From: Cynocephalus volans | Taxonomy: Eukaryota > Chordata > Mammalia > Dermoptera > Cynocephalidae | Assembly (NCBI RefSeq): GCF_027409185.1 | Contig: NC_084463.1 | Span: 49,966,907-50,030,906 of the forward strand | Direction of reading: 5' to 3' | Length of the DNA: 64,000 bases | In this document: piece after piece, positions 24,432 to 35,024 of the stretch | How positions within the stretch are numbered: the stretch's first letter is position 1 | Layout: every line of letters starts with the position of its first letter | The notes under the pieces: generated by a model | The model's input: the letters and a program-made list of their open reading frames with translations, nothing else | Told to the model about the DNA's origin: nothing | Databases searched by the model: none | Program-made: the position numbers and the translations under genes

Positions 24432-24860
24432 CTTGTACTCCTTCACAGCCTCTCCGACGGGCACCACCATATACGGCCGGTGCTTCTGTGACTCCCTGCA
24501 GACCACGCAGATGGGGCTCTGGTCCTCCTGGCAGAAGAACTTGAGGGGCTCCTGGTGCACCTGGCACAGGTCCTGCTTCCGGAGGCCCAGGTGCTGGCGT
24601 GCCATCTCGGCCACCTTGGTGAGCAGGCGGTTGGACCGCACGTTCCACTGCGGGGACATCTCCCTGCACTCCGGGAAGGGGAAGGAGCCCTTCTGCTTCC
24701 TCTGCCCCTTCTTGCCTTTTGCCTTCTCCCAGCTTAGGCAGATGCAGTCACGGCAGAAGTTGTGGCCACAGGAGGTCATCACGGGGTCCCTGAAGTAGTC
24801 CAGGCAGATGGAGCAAGTGGCTTCCTCTTACAGCTTTCTGGCAAGTTCCACAGCGTCCAT
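24432..24860 (-). pseudogene. TRIM17: TRIM17 first coding exon (RING + B-box 2), disrupted
   Basis: TRIM17 is a RING-type E3 ubiquitin ligase of the TRIM family (RING, B-box 2, coiled coil, SPRY), known for roles in neurons and testis. This exon spans 143 codons from the ATG at 24,860, the same number as the human first coding exon, with no indel. The frame gives MDAVELARKL, then [11 protein letters not shown] and CGHNFCRDC, then the B-box CQVH...FCQED...CVVC. Lesions: codon 11 is TAA where human has Gln; codon 62 is Phe where the RING needs its seventh zinc-binding Cys; codon 130 is Tyr where the last B-box His is expected; and the exon end reads AAGTGTCTAG, so the usual AAG|GT donor appears to lack one G. 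No further TRIM17 exons were found in the 24 kb downstream. A same-strand H3-4-like gene 17 kb upstream supports the assignment over other TRIMs. Sequence comparison is from memory of human TRIM17. Confidence 0.88.
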
Positions 24861-25545
24861 GGCTCCTGGGGAGACACAAGGCAAGTTTCTGCTTTGAGCA
24901 ACCCCCAGAGAGAGGCTGGGCTAAGTGGTCCCCTCATGTTCCCAGAGCTCTGGGCTCGTTCCCTGGCAACGAGCAGGCTTCCTCTGTGGCCTCCTGCTGG
25001 AGGCGAGAACTAAAACTGGGGTCCAGTTAGGGGGTCCGTAGCTGTCATTTTTAGCCTTGCCAGTGACAGGCACAAATGCCTCTCTGGAAACTACAAAGAC
25101 CCTCCTTGACCAAAGGCTAGCCAGGCCCCTCTGGCCCATGAATTCTGGACCCTGCCTTGTTCAGTCCTCGGCCTGCCCAGCCCAGTCTTCGCAGAGAATC
25201 CTAAGCCACCCCCACCTCGATATCTGATCAAGTCCTCACCCCCACCTTTGACATCTAAGCCCCTGACCTTCCTGTTAGGCCAGTTTCACCAAAAGCCTCC
25301 TACCCTTGAAGTCCCTCTCAGTTATTTCCATCCACGGACCCCAGCTGTCTGTGCTGGGTTCAGAGCCTCAACTCATCCCCAGGGTGACATCCCCATTGCA
25401 AAAAGCTTCAATAGTGAGCCTTTTAACAAATGTCAGAATAATTTTTTCTTTAACAAAGCCCCTTTAAAACCAAGGAAAAGCAGACTTTAAGAAGAAAAAA
25501 GATGTCTTCCATTAGGGAGTAAAGAGCAGTTTGGAAAAGACACGC
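24861..25545. other. Region 5' of the TRIM17 exon
   Basis: Mixed sequence immediately upstream of the TRIM17 start codon on the minus strand. A 5' UTR or intron would lie here, but I see no TATA box or clear splice acceptor. It becomes AT-rich near 25,430-25,510. No other feature recognised. Confidence 0.4.
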
Positions 25546-25547
25546 TC

Positions 25548-25860
25548 TGTGTGTGTGTACACACACATATACATACACATGCCTGCACAAACACATGCAC
25601 ACGCTAATACATGTGTGTACATGGACAAACACGTATACACAGACATGCATGCATAAATACGCGTACTCACACAAACACCCTTGCTAACAAATATACACAT
25701 GTGCACACAGCACACCAACTCAGGTGCACACACATGCACAACATGGACACAATTACAAAGCACATGTAGACACAAATATACATACATATGCATACATGCA
25801 AATGCACAAACACGTACTTAGCCATGCACAAACACATGTACACAGAGAAACACATGTAAA
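25548..25860. repeat. CA-rich low-complexity tract
   Basis: Irregular CACACA/CATACA/CACATG sequence of about 310 bp leading into the regular 70-bp tandem repeat. No stable period is visible here. Confidence 0.8.
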
Positions 25861-26365
25861 CACACGCACAGGCACACACACAAACATGCATGCACATACA
25901 CACTGGCCCACACACGAATTCACACAGACATGCACAGGCACACACACACATAAACGTGCATGCACATACACACTGGCCCACACACAAACTCACAGAGACA
26001 TGCACAGGCACACACACACATAAACATGCATGTACATACACACTGGCTGACACACAAACTCACACAGACATGCACAGGCACACACACATAAACATGCATG
26101 CACATACACACTGGCCCACACACAAACTCACAGAGACATGCACAGGCACGCACACACACACATAAACATGCATGCACATACACACTGGCCCACACACAAA
26201 CTCACACAGACATACACAGGCACACACACATAAACATGCATGCACATACACACTGGCCCACACACAGACTCACACAGACATGCACAGGCACACACACACA
26301 TAAACGTGCATGCACATACACACTGGCCCACACACAGACTCACACAGACATGCACAGGCACACAC
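25861..26365. repeat. 70-bp CA-rich minisatellite, about 7 copies
   Basis: The marker CACTGG occurs at 25,901, 25,971, 26,041, 26,109, 26,183, 26,251 and 26,321, giving periods of 70, 70, 68, 74, 68 and 70 bp. The unit runs AAACATGCATGCACATACAC, CACTGGCCCACACACAAACT, CACACAGACATGCACAGGCA plus a CACACA run. Length differences between copies fall in the CA run. Long open frames on both strands here are artefacts of the repeat. Confidence 0.93.
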
Positions 26366-26399
26366 ATGCGAGCACACAGGCACCCTTTGGAGTTAGAAT

Positions 26400-28480
26400 A
26401 TGTAACCCCACGCAGTGGAGATCCACAGCGTCGCCTGCCTACTTCACGGGGGTGCTGTTGGGACCGAGTTAGGAAAGGGATTTGAAAATCGTTTCTAAAC
26501 TCCAAGCACCACCCTCCTCTATTTTTCTGCAATCCCGAAAGTGATGGCGTCTATGGACTGCAGACATTCGGAGTCTGTCCCCTGGGAACTTGATCAGCGC
26601 TTCCTGCGCCCTAGCTCTTGGCGTCAGCTCTCTCCCTGGTCCTCAGGGTTGGGGGACTCTGTCTACGCGGACAGAAGCCAGGGATGGGGAGCGTCCAGTG
26701 AGCTGGGGGTCTGACTCAGTCTGCGCAGAGGCTGTCATCAGGGCTCTGGTCACCTTCGGTCCCGGGGATGTTCCTTTGTTAATGCCGGGCTCATCCAGGT
26801 GACAGCGGGTCCTGAGTGTCCACGGTTCCCACGTATCACCCTCTGCAGGGACAGGACGGCCGGGAGGGGCGGGAAGGCGCCGCCGTTAGAAGGCGGGGGT
26901 GGACGCGGGGTCCTGACCCAGAGGCCACAGGAGGGTGGCCTGCAGGGCCGGTACTCACAGGGAGGTGGCCCTCGCACCACGCCAGGCGTCCGGGGCTGAT
27001 CGGCGATGGCCGGGCCGCGGGGGACTTGGTGGCGTCAGCTGGGTCAGGGTGGGGGAGGGGAGGAGAGTGGAGGAGCCTCGGCGTCCTGGGACAGCCGGGA
27101 GTGGGGCCGCTTGTCCTGGGCAGGGGGATGGACAGGAGGTTTGCTGGTGGGGGAGGGGCTGGGGGACAAGGGAGGAAAGGGGGCGGCAGCCTGTCCGGTG
27201 TGTTTGGGGTGAGTCGTTGGGAGGGGAAGGGGGTCCCTGTGGAGGAGGCGGGAGAGGGCGCCCCCGTGGGCGGTGGGTGAAGGGGGTCGGGGGGACAGGC
27301 GGCAGCGAGCAGGGGCGGGTGCCCCCCTGGGAGGGTGAAGCGGGTCGCCGGGGGTAGTGATCCCCCAACTCTCCCGGGCATCGTCGGCGTCGGTCCGGGG
27401 TTGAAGAGAGGGGGCGTCCGGCTTAGGCGGAGACGGTGGGCGGGGCAGGCCGGGCTGCGGGGAGGCGACAGGTAGGTCCGGTCCCCTGGGGCGGGGCGGG
27501 GGATGTTACCAAGCCCCGAAATGCCGCCCCCCAACCCTGACCAACCCGTGTCCGAGTCCTGGGGTTGAGCGGACAGACGAGGAAACTGAGGCTCTGGCCA
27601 CGCGTGGGGTGTGGGGAAGCGAGCAGGAAAGCAGAAGGCCTTGAAGGCTGAGCAGCACCTTTCTGCCACCTCCTGGGGGTGCGAGTACAGACGGCCTGGC
27701 TGCGGGTGTAGACGGCCTGGCTGCAGGTGTAGACGGCCTGGCTGCAGGTGCGGATGGCCGGCTCCGGGTGTGGACGGCCTGGCCGCGGGTGTGGATGGCC
27801 GGCTCCGGGTGTGGACGGCCTGGCCGCGGGTGTGGATGGCCGGCTCCGGGTGTAGACGGCCTGGCCGCAGGTGTGGATGACCGGCTCTGGGTGTAGACGG
27901 CCTGGCTGCAGGTGTAGATGGCCGGCTCCGGGTGTAGACGGCCTGGCTGCGGGTGTGGATGACCGGCTCTGGGTGTAGACGGCCTGGCTGCAGGTGTGGA
28001 TGGCCGGCTCTGGGTGTAGACGGCCTGGCTGCGGGTGTGGATGGCCGGCTCTGGGTGTAGACGGCCTGGCTGCAGGAGCGGATGGCCGGCTCTGGGTGTA
28101 GACGGCCTGGCTGCAGGTGTGGATGGCCGGCTCTGGGTGTGGACGGCCTGGCTGCAGGTGTGGATGGCCGGCTCCGGGTGTAGACGGCCTGGCTGCGGGT
28201 GTGGATGGCCGGCTCCGGGTGTAGACGGCCTGGCTGCTGGTGTGGATGGCCGGCCCTGGGTGTAGACGCCCTGGCCACAGGTGTGGATGGTCGGCTCTGG
28301 GTGTAGATGGCCTGGCTGCAGGTGTAGGCGGCCTGGCTCCCAGTGTAGACGACTGGCTTTCCCTGGGCTTCCCGGCTGGAGCTTTTCCGTGGTGTCTCCT
28401 CACTAAACACACGAGGACGGGGTCTGGCCTTCGATTCCGTGTGGCCCGGAGGGTGCGGGTGGTGGGCGCGCACAGTTCTC
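26400..28480. promoter_or_regulatory. CpG-rich block upstream of TRIM17, including a minisatellite
   Basis: High GC with frequent CpG, especially 26,820-27,520 (GGCGGGGGTGGACGCGG, GGGCCGCGGGGGA and similar), bounded by AT-richer DNA at 28,560. Its place 2-3 kb upstream of the minus-strand TRIM17 exon would suit a promoter or non-coding first exon of that gene, but this is inference. No TATA box or transcription start can be shown. Overlapping open frames here (549 and 367 codons, minus strand) arise from the GC-rich minisatellite. Confidence 0.5.
27680..28345. repeat. 41-bp GC-rich minisatellite, about 16 copies
   Basis: The unit is GGTGTAGACGGCCTGGCTGC followed by AGGTGTGGATGGCCGGCTCTG, 41 bp, repeated with single-base variants (ctccggg/ctctggg, ctgcagg/ctgcggg/ccgcggg). 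Because 41 is not a multiple of three, each strand cycles through all three frames and repeats every 123 bp. On the minus strand at least two frames are open through the array, giving proline-rich 41-residue superperiods. Confidence 0.93.
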
Positions 28481-28484
28481 TGCA

Positions 28485-29070
28485 TGAGCGAACAACTGCT
28501 GTTAATTCTACTTTACCAACCCCCATCCCGGTCCCGGAACCGTCTCTGCTGTTTACATCAATGGGGGAATGTGGCCTGAGGGTTTCCTTCAGTTTAGAAA
28601 ATACAATCAGGATTAAAAAACAGCAACAAGGAAAAAACCTTTAATGAATAATTTCAAGCAGTTGCACCCAAGACAACAGGACAATGAACTCCATAAATAA
28701 ACAATCCAAATAAGCATTTTACTGCATTTTCTTCATCTGCTCTGTTGTTTTGTCTTGACTGAAGGGTTTTCTTTTTCTGAGAGCAAATCCCAGACATCAG
28801 TAGTTTCACTTCTAGAAGTTTCATTAACGTTTTACCGATAGTCAAGGCTTTGCCTACCCAACACAATTGACAGTAATTCCTGTTTTTTTCTGACCTCTGA
28901 TTCCTGTTCAGATTTCACCTATTATCTAAAACATGCATGTTTAAAAAGTTCGTTTGTTTGAGTCAGGATCCTAACACGGTTTTGAGGTCTTTTAAGACTT
29001 ACATTAGTATTGTTTCTCTTTTCTTTTTCTTATAATTTTTTCTTCATCTTTTTCTACTTCATCTTTTTAA
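28485..29070. other. Unassigned AT-rich sequence
   Basis: No gene seen. The piece at 28,770-28,830 (GAGAGCAAATCCCAGACATC) resembles an old mammalian interspersed repeat but I cannot name it with confidence. Confidence 0.4.
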
Positions 29071-29076
29071 TGCTGT

Positions 29077-29400
29077 AGGGGAAGGGGATATGGCTTCCCT
29101 CTTCCCTTCTGGGTTCTTGGGATGGGCAGTGAATTAAATTGACATAAGACACATCAACAGGAGAAAAACTACTTTAATTGTGTGCATAGGTACAGGAGTC
29201 CCGCAAAACATGAGACTCAAGGAAGGGCCAGATGACTGGAGTTTGTACAGCGTCCTGAGCTACAGAAAGGAATAGAGCTGGGGCTTCTGGGCGTGGTGAC
29301 AAGTTACAGGAGGGTGAGTAAAGGTTGTCTTGTTATGCAGAAGGACAAATAGATCCAGAGGGTAGTTCCTTTCCCCAGAACACCCCCCCCCCCTTTTCCT
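29077..29400 (-). mobile_element. LTR-like element, recurrent local family (diverged copy)
   Basis: Starts TGTAGGGGAAGGGGATATGG and contains AATTAAATTGACATAAGACA then CATCAACAGGAGAAAA. That is the same terminal signature as the copies at 30,045, 33,340 and 39,640 and, inverted, those ending at 35,024, 38,226 and 49,234. An LTR family not named here. The right boundary is uncertain. Confidence 0.45.
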
Positions 29401-30040
29401 GATGTGGAACTAAACAGAGACCACCTAATGAGAAGAGGCAAAAGGCTATTTACTCAGGGCTTGCAGGTAACAGAGCCCTGTCTTCTCCACAGCGCAGGTT
29501 ACTGGAGGAACACTGAGAGCACATGCACCCGAAGCTGTCCTGGGATAGGCTCTGAGATCTGCCCTGTGCCTGGGGGTGTTTGCTGGGCTTCTGCCCTGTG
29601 TGGGAAGCCCGATCAGGTGGGGCAGGTGCACAGAAGCAGCTCTGGCCACGGTGCTTGTAGAAAGTAGAGGGAGGCTGTGGACGATGGTGCAGGATCTTGG
29701 AGAAGATTAAATGGAAAAATCATCCCATAGGACTGAGGAGCACTTGAGTGCCTGAGACTTTGGACTTCAGGGTCTCACCTCACCCAAGACAGCCTGATGG
29801 AGCCAGCGCGCAACTGTCAGCATATCTAGCTCTTTTCTACTTATTTGGTTTTGTGAAGTTTGTATGATTTTAATTTTAATTATTTTTGTTTCCATCCATG
29901 TTTGCCACCATGAGTCTGAGGGATGGAAACCCTAATTCCAAATCATACAAGTATTATTTGAAATTTACAAAACTAGGTGTAGAAAAAATATGAATAAACT
30001 TTCAAAGGAAAAGTCTTATGTTTGTAGTATTTATTTTTCT
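29401..30040. other. Unassigned sequence
   Basis: Chance frames only (for example 87 codons plus strand at 29,404-29,667). AT-rich after 29,820. It may include the rest of the LTR to its left. Confidence 0.4.
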
Positions 30041-30044
30041 GAGG

Positions 30045-30765
30045 TGTAGGGGAGAAAAACCTTTTCCTATACTCTCTTAGTGAATTAAACTGACAAAAGA
30101 CAGTTTAACAGAACAAAACCTTACATATTTTATTTGGTGTTAACTATTTTTTATTAATTTTCTTTTCTTCTTTTTTTCTTTTCTTTTCTTTTCTTTCTTC
30201 TTTTTTTTTGGTGGTTGGCTGGTGAGGGGATCTAAGCCAGTGTCATAACGCCTCGCTCTAACCAACCGAGATAACTGGCCGTCCTGATGCTAACTTTTTA
30301 AATAATGTGCATGGGGGCTTCACAGATGTTAAAAAAAAAAACCAAAAAACATAAATAGCTAAAAACCGTGGGGACTTACAGCCACTGTAACAACAGGTGA
30401 TAAATTGTGGGTAAGTGACTAGACAAAGGGAAGCAGAGGAGGTCTGGGCTTCTTGCGTGGTAAATTGTGGGAAGGCAAATACATAAGGAAACATAATAGA
30501 TAAGGGTCATTTAACAAGAGTTATTTACACAGATCCACCTCAGTGCTGTCTCTGTCTTTGGTGATAGGATTGTTCTCCTGTGGGAGAGGGGGACACCTTC
30601 ACAAGGAGGAATTTGCATTCTCTTTCAAGGAAGACAGAGGGAAGGCAGAGAGTTCTTCCTGTGTCCGCTTTTTCTCAGCTTCCTCCAGCTCACAATAATC
30701 TTAATGTCAAAGTGGCATATTCTAGGGTGACGTATTCCGATCTCCTCCAGAGGTTATTGTTGAAG
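30045..30765 (-). mobile_element. LTR of the recurrent local family, carrying a CYN SINE
   Basis: Starts TGTAGGGGAGAAAAACC with GAATTAAACTGACAAAAGAC and TTTAACAG. After an inserted SINE it continues with GGGGGCTTCACAGATG, GGTGATAGGATTGTTCTCC and AAAGTGGCATATTCTAGGGTG. The copies at 33,340-34,440 and 39,640-40,050 share these blocks in the same order. Confidence 0.6.
30147..30282 (-). mobile_element. CYN (tRNA-Ile-derived) SINE
   Basis: T/C-rich tail then GGTGGTTGGCTGGTGAGG ... CTCTAACCAACCGAGATAAC. The reverse complement gives a degenerate tRNA-Ile-like start (GTTATCTCGGTTGGTTAGAG). Inserted into the surrounding LTR. Confidence 0.8.
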
Positions 30766-31046
30766 ATCAACTAAGGCAGACACGAGTTAAAGGTGGTAAA
30801 GGCAGATGTCACGTGGGTCTACTGCAATAAGGGAAAGAGGCCACTGTGTAGGACTGAGCTCGATTCTGAATATAGCAGGGTCCGCAGGGGGTTCACAGCC
30901 AACGAACACAGTGAGGCGGTAAGTGCGTGGGACATTACTGAGAGGGGACATCAAGGGTAGGGGCCTTCTTGCTAAACTCACCAAACAGGATTCTTGTGAT
31001 GGACAGAACACAGACTTAAAAATCAAAGGTGAGGGATGAGGATTGG

Positions 31047-31438
31047 TATATTAGTCCATTTTCTGTTGCTTATAACAGAATCCCTGAAACTGGGTAATTT
31101 ATAGAGAAATATAATTTATTTCTTAGATTTCGGGAAGCTGGGAAGTCCATGGTCCAGAGGGTGCCTCTGGTGAGGGCCTTCTTCTGGGTAGGGAGTCTCT
31201 GCAGGGTCCTAGATGGTGTAGGAAATCATGTGGTGAGAATGGCCTGAGCAAGAGAGCTGAACTTCTCCTTACAAAGCCATCAGAACCATGCCCATTAAAC
31301 CATCGGCACGTTACTCCACGCATGCACCAACCCATTCAGAGGGCACAGTCCTCATGGCCCCTTAAAAGCCCCAACTTTTACCACCACATTGGGGGTTAAG
31401 TTCCAACTTGAGCTTGGGGGGACATTCAAACCACAGCA
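31047..31438 (-). mobile_element. MaLR LTR (MST/MLT1-like)
   Basis: The plus strand shows the inverted end TATTAGTCCATTTTCTGTTG and CTGGGTAATTTATAGAG, ending with TTGGGGGGACATTCAAACC and CACAGCA. That is a complete LTR length of about 390 bp, apparently solo, in opposite orientation to the related copy at 31,859. Confidence 0.85.
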
Positions 31439-31858
31439 CCCTGATGAGATGTCAAGGGTGGGGGGCTCTCTCTAAACTGACCTATCGGGACTTTTTGCTA
31501 AGACTGTGCTAGGCAGGATGAAGACAGGGTCCAAGGCTGAGGCCTCATGGAAAAGAGGGCCCAGAGGCACCTGACTGAAGTTTGGTCAAGGGGTGAGTCT
31601 GTGTCATTATTAAAGCTTTGATTTGCTCTAAGACTTCTGGAATGCCACAAGTTGTTGCCCCCTCACCATCTGGTTTGTTGGAGCTGTGGGGTGTTTGCAC
31701 ATTTTATAGTGACATTGGCTGGGAGAACAGTCGGCGTTCCTGTAAACCTTAAAGGCAGTATTGTATGGAATAAAATATAGGGAACACTGAAGGGCATTTG
31801 ATATCAAATTTTGATATCAGATCCATAGTGCTGTGTGGTGCTGGTGTGGGAAGGTACC

Positions 31859-32270
31859 TGCTATGGGTCAAATGTGTTCCCCCAAAGTTCGTGTGCTGGA
31901 AACTTGACCCCCACTTTAACAGTATTAAGAGGGTGGGAAATCCTGTTATGATACTTGAAAGGTGGGGCCTTTGAGAGGTGATTGGATCATGAGGACTACA
32001 CCCTCAAGAATGGATTCATCCATTCATGGAGTAATGGGTTACCATGGGTGTAGACTGATGGCTTTCTAAGAAGGGTGCTGTTCTTACCTGTGACACCCTA
32101 CATCACCAGAGGACCCTGTGGAGAGTCCCCACCAAGAAGGCCCTCACCACATGCACCTCCTGGACTGTGGACTTCCCAGCCTCCAAAACTGTAAGAAATA
32201 AATTCAGTTTCTTTATAAATGATCTAGTATCAGGTATTCCATTATAAGCTACAGAAAACAGACTAATACA
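31859..32270 (+). mobile_element. MaLR LTR (MST/MLT1-like), full length
   Basis: Starts TGCTATGGGTCAAATGTGTT, contains GGTGGGGCCTTTGAGAGGTG and an AATAAA signal near 32,197, and ends CAGACTAATACA, the classic MaLR terminus. Close relative of the copies at 61,593 and 61,774. Confidence 0.88.
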
Positions 32271-32284
32271 GGACTCTGGCGTTA

Positions 32285-32882
32285 CAGGACCTGCCCAACT
32301 TGTTCTGTCACTGCTAGAGTGAGCAGGACTGAAGCCACGTTGGGACCTAAAACTACATGGGCTGTAGGCAAATTTTAAAAGGACAGTTTTTTCTTGGCAT
32401 GTATTTCTGAGTTCCTTCATTTCCCATGGTTATTTGATATTTTAAACCTTGATATGGGGCAAGATGACATTATTTACAGAAACGTAAAGTTCTTTTCCAG
32501 ACAGCCTGAAGCTGCAGACTTGCCAGGATGCACACACTATCCAGACCCGGAGATAACCACAAGGATGGGAGCAGAAACCAGGCGGAGTCTTGGTGAGACC
32601 TTGCACCCGGCTCCTTGAACGGAGCCCCCACAGCTCGTGTCCCCCTCCGTCCTGCTTTTCATTTCCCATGCTCCCTTCCCTCAATCCCCTCTTTAAAAAC
32701 CCCTCAGTAAATATGAGTCTGGCCTTTCTCCTTCAGGTTTATTGGAGAGATGGTTAGCCTGACATCTCTCCTCAGGTCACTGGTATTTCTGAATAAAAGC
32801 AGACTTCCATCTTTACCACCATTTGACTTTTGAGTGGCTTGTTTTTGAAAGGGAGCAGCCGGACCCATGCCTGGTAACAACA
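32285..32882 (+). mobile_element. LTR, class I ERV-like
   Basis: Holds TCTTTAAAAACCCCTCAG (promoter-like, about 32,690) and an AATAAA near 32,793. It ends with a GT-rich U5 terminating GGTAACAACA; the CCTGGTGATTGGCCCCC just after may be a primer-binding-site remnant. The left boundary is uncertain. Confidence 0.6.
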
Positions 32883-33335
32883 TGACCCTGGTGATTGGCC
32901 CCCACCTCCTAGTGAGTGCGATGCATGCCCACCTTCCCAGGAATCTGGTGGAAATGGTGTTATGTCTGGTGTCTGCAGCCCAGAATTTTCCAGCCCTTTT
33001 GAAGTAACAAGGAGCATGTCCTTGACTTCTTCTATCAGATGGAGATCTTCAAATATCTGGTCTCTACTTTATCAACCCTACACCTTCTCCCAAACCTTGC
33101 TCCCTGACCACCAGGTTGTCCCTTCTTTAGCCCTAATATCTTCATGCCTGCCACAATTTCTTACAGGACCTGGTTTCCAGACTTTTTGCTAACTAATGTG
33201 ATTATTTTTTTCTGTACTCAAAATAGAGCCTGTGCTGTATCTGTCAGGGTTTTGTTGCAGTAACAGACAACCCTGCATCCTGGAGGCTCACCATAGCAAG
33301 GGTTATTTCTCACACTTACAACATGTATATCACGG
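32883..33335. other. Unassigned sequence
   Basis: No gene seen. The TGTCAGGGTTTTGTTGCAG start at 33,242 with CTGGAGGCTCACCATAGC may be the end of another old MaLR-like LTR cut by the next insertion. Confidence 0.35.
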
Positions 33336-33470
33336 GCTTTGTAAGGGAGGGGGAAAATATCCTATATACTCTTAGATTTGGTGACTGGGGACTGCAAATT
33401 AAACTGACAAAAGACAGATTAACAGGAGAAAAGACATACATGTTTCATCTTTTAAAAAAAAATTTACATA

Positions 33471-34055
33471 TGATAACTAAAAAATCTGCTGTGACCAGGT
33501 CAGCTAAATTATAGTGCCTTGGGGGATCTGGGATAAGTCAGCAATCATGTCCACCTGTCCTGGAAAACATTATCATAAGACCATTTTACTTAGAAGCAGC
33601 TATAATGGCACCAGGAAGCCATACAATAACCTAGAATAATCTTCCTGACCTTCATCCTGGATCCCTGCATGTAGCTTGTAACCTAGTAACAATCCCAAGT
33701 CTATATGTAATGTACAACAAATAGAAAGGTTGATGAAGAGATGAGGTGGGACTGTCTTCTCTCACTGTCCTTTGACCCTTCCTCCTTCTTGTGGTTATAA
33801 ATGCTAAGTTCTGCTGGTTCTCTTTGGAACTCATTTCTCAGGGTGACCTGACTATGCATTTCCCTGGTTGCAATTGTCATATTAGATCAATACATCTTTT
33901 TTTTTTTGTGGCTGTTTGCCAGTATGGGGATCTGAACCCTTGACCTTGGTGTTATCAACACCCCCCCCCACCCCCACAAGTGAGCTAACTGGCCACACTG
34001 GCTATAATAAATGCTATGCTTTTAATGTTTGGCCTCAGTTTCTTTTAGGTCAACA
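33471..34055 (+). mobile_element. Class I ERV LTR inserted into an older LTR, 4-bp target duplication
   Basis: Starts TGATAACTAAAAAATCTGCTG and ends AGGTCAACACA-side with TG...CA termini. Flanked by CATA at 33,467-33,470 and 34,056-34,059. It has a promoter-like GGTTATAAATGCTAAG (about 33,793) and AATAAATGCTATGC (about 34,006). A CYN SINE sits inside it at 33,897-33,994. A 4-bp duplication is usual for class I ERVs. Confidence 0.75.
33897..33994 (-). mobile_element. CYN (tRNA-Ile-derived) SINE
   Basis: T-rich tail followed by GGATCTGAACCCTTGACC, TTGGTGTTATCAACACC and TGAGCTAACTGGCCA, the reverse complement of the tRNA-like SINE head. The head is damaged by a C-run at 33,961-33,976. Confidence 0.85.
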
Positions 34056-34524
34056 CATATATGGGAGCTTCACATAAGAGAACTGAAAACCTAAAGAGGC
34101 AGTTAGACCCAGGGGCTTCTATACCATTTTCACAAAGAGCAATAAATTGTGGAGAAGTGACTAGGGAATGTATGGGGGAAACTCATGGTAGATAGACTCA
34201 CCTCTGGTGATGAATCGATCGCCTTTTCCTGGTACGGGAGAGGGGGCATCTGTACAAATGGAAATTTCCTTTACAAAATTTAAATTTATACTCTGATTTT
34301 AGGCAGAAAGGGGGAGGGCAGGAAACTCCTTATGTGTTTGCTGTTTCTCAGTGGCCCTCACTCAAAATAATCAATATATGAAAGTGGCATATTTTAGGGT
34401 GGCATGTCCTGATCCACTCAGCCTCCTGGGGGTTTCATGTGACACATGATCACTCAGGAGGCCAGTTCATGGCCTCCACCATCTGGAATGCTTCAGTGAT
34501 AGGGTTTGGGACACACTACCCCAA

Positions 34525-35024
34525 ATACACATCTTTGGCATAAGGATTATTTTAAGCTGATTATTTGAGGAAATAGCCAACACAGAAGAAACCCTAAAAA
34601 GAGAGTAGAAGTTACCCTTTTGTAAGGGAAATTTATATCTATAATGAAAGTCTCCATCTGTAAGGATGGCTCTCTCTTAGCACCAGGAAGAAGGTGACTA
34701 ACTCACTAGAGACTCTTAGTGAAAACAGCACTGACTGAGCTCTACGTAATGTTTCTTACCTGCGTTTAAGGTGCTTTTCCTGGCCACCTATCCAGAACTA
34801 GTCTCCCCTTTCTTGGTTCAGAGAAAGATGGTTATGTAAGTCTGAAGTCAGAGCCACTTCTTGGAGATTTACTCTTGGAGATTTTCCTGAGTATCTCCCA
34901 TGTGTACAAAGAGGTATGTGTGTTATTAAACTTCTGTTTTTCTCTTGTTAGTCTGTCTTGTGCCACAGGTAGGCCCAGCTGAGAACTATGAAGGGTCTGG
35001 AGAAAATTATTTTTCCTCCACTTG
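34525..35024 (+). mobile_element. LTR-like element (GGATTATTTTgAGCTGA family)
   Basis: Starts near GGATTATTTTAAGCTGATTA and ends TCTCTTGTTAGTCTGTC ... GAAAATTATTTTTCCTCCAC. Shares start and end blocks, in the same order, with the copies at 37,790-38,226 and 48,705-49,234. Confidence 0.6.

Larger units (their letters stand above)
33340..34440 (-). mobile_element. LTR of the recurrent local family, split by a younger LTR
   Basis: Left part 33,340-33,470 (TGTAAGGGAGG, TTAAACTGACAAAAGACAG, ATTAACAGGAG). Right part from 34,056 (GGGAGCTTCACATAAGAG, GGTGATGAATCGATCG, AAAGTGGCATATTTTAGGGTGG). The order and motifs match the copy at 30,045. Confidence 0.65.

Noticed and set aside
25512..26532. Open frames encoding Cys/Val/Met-rich or His/Thr-rich repeats
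   Set aside because: Translations of CA/TG-rich tandem repeats, not genes.
26836..28526. Long minus-strand open frames (549 and 367 codons) that would encode proline-rich tandem repeats
   Set aside because: They exist because the 41-bp GC-rich minisatellite and its CpG-rich flank contain few stop codons. There is no start context, domain or conservation evidence, and two frames are open at once.
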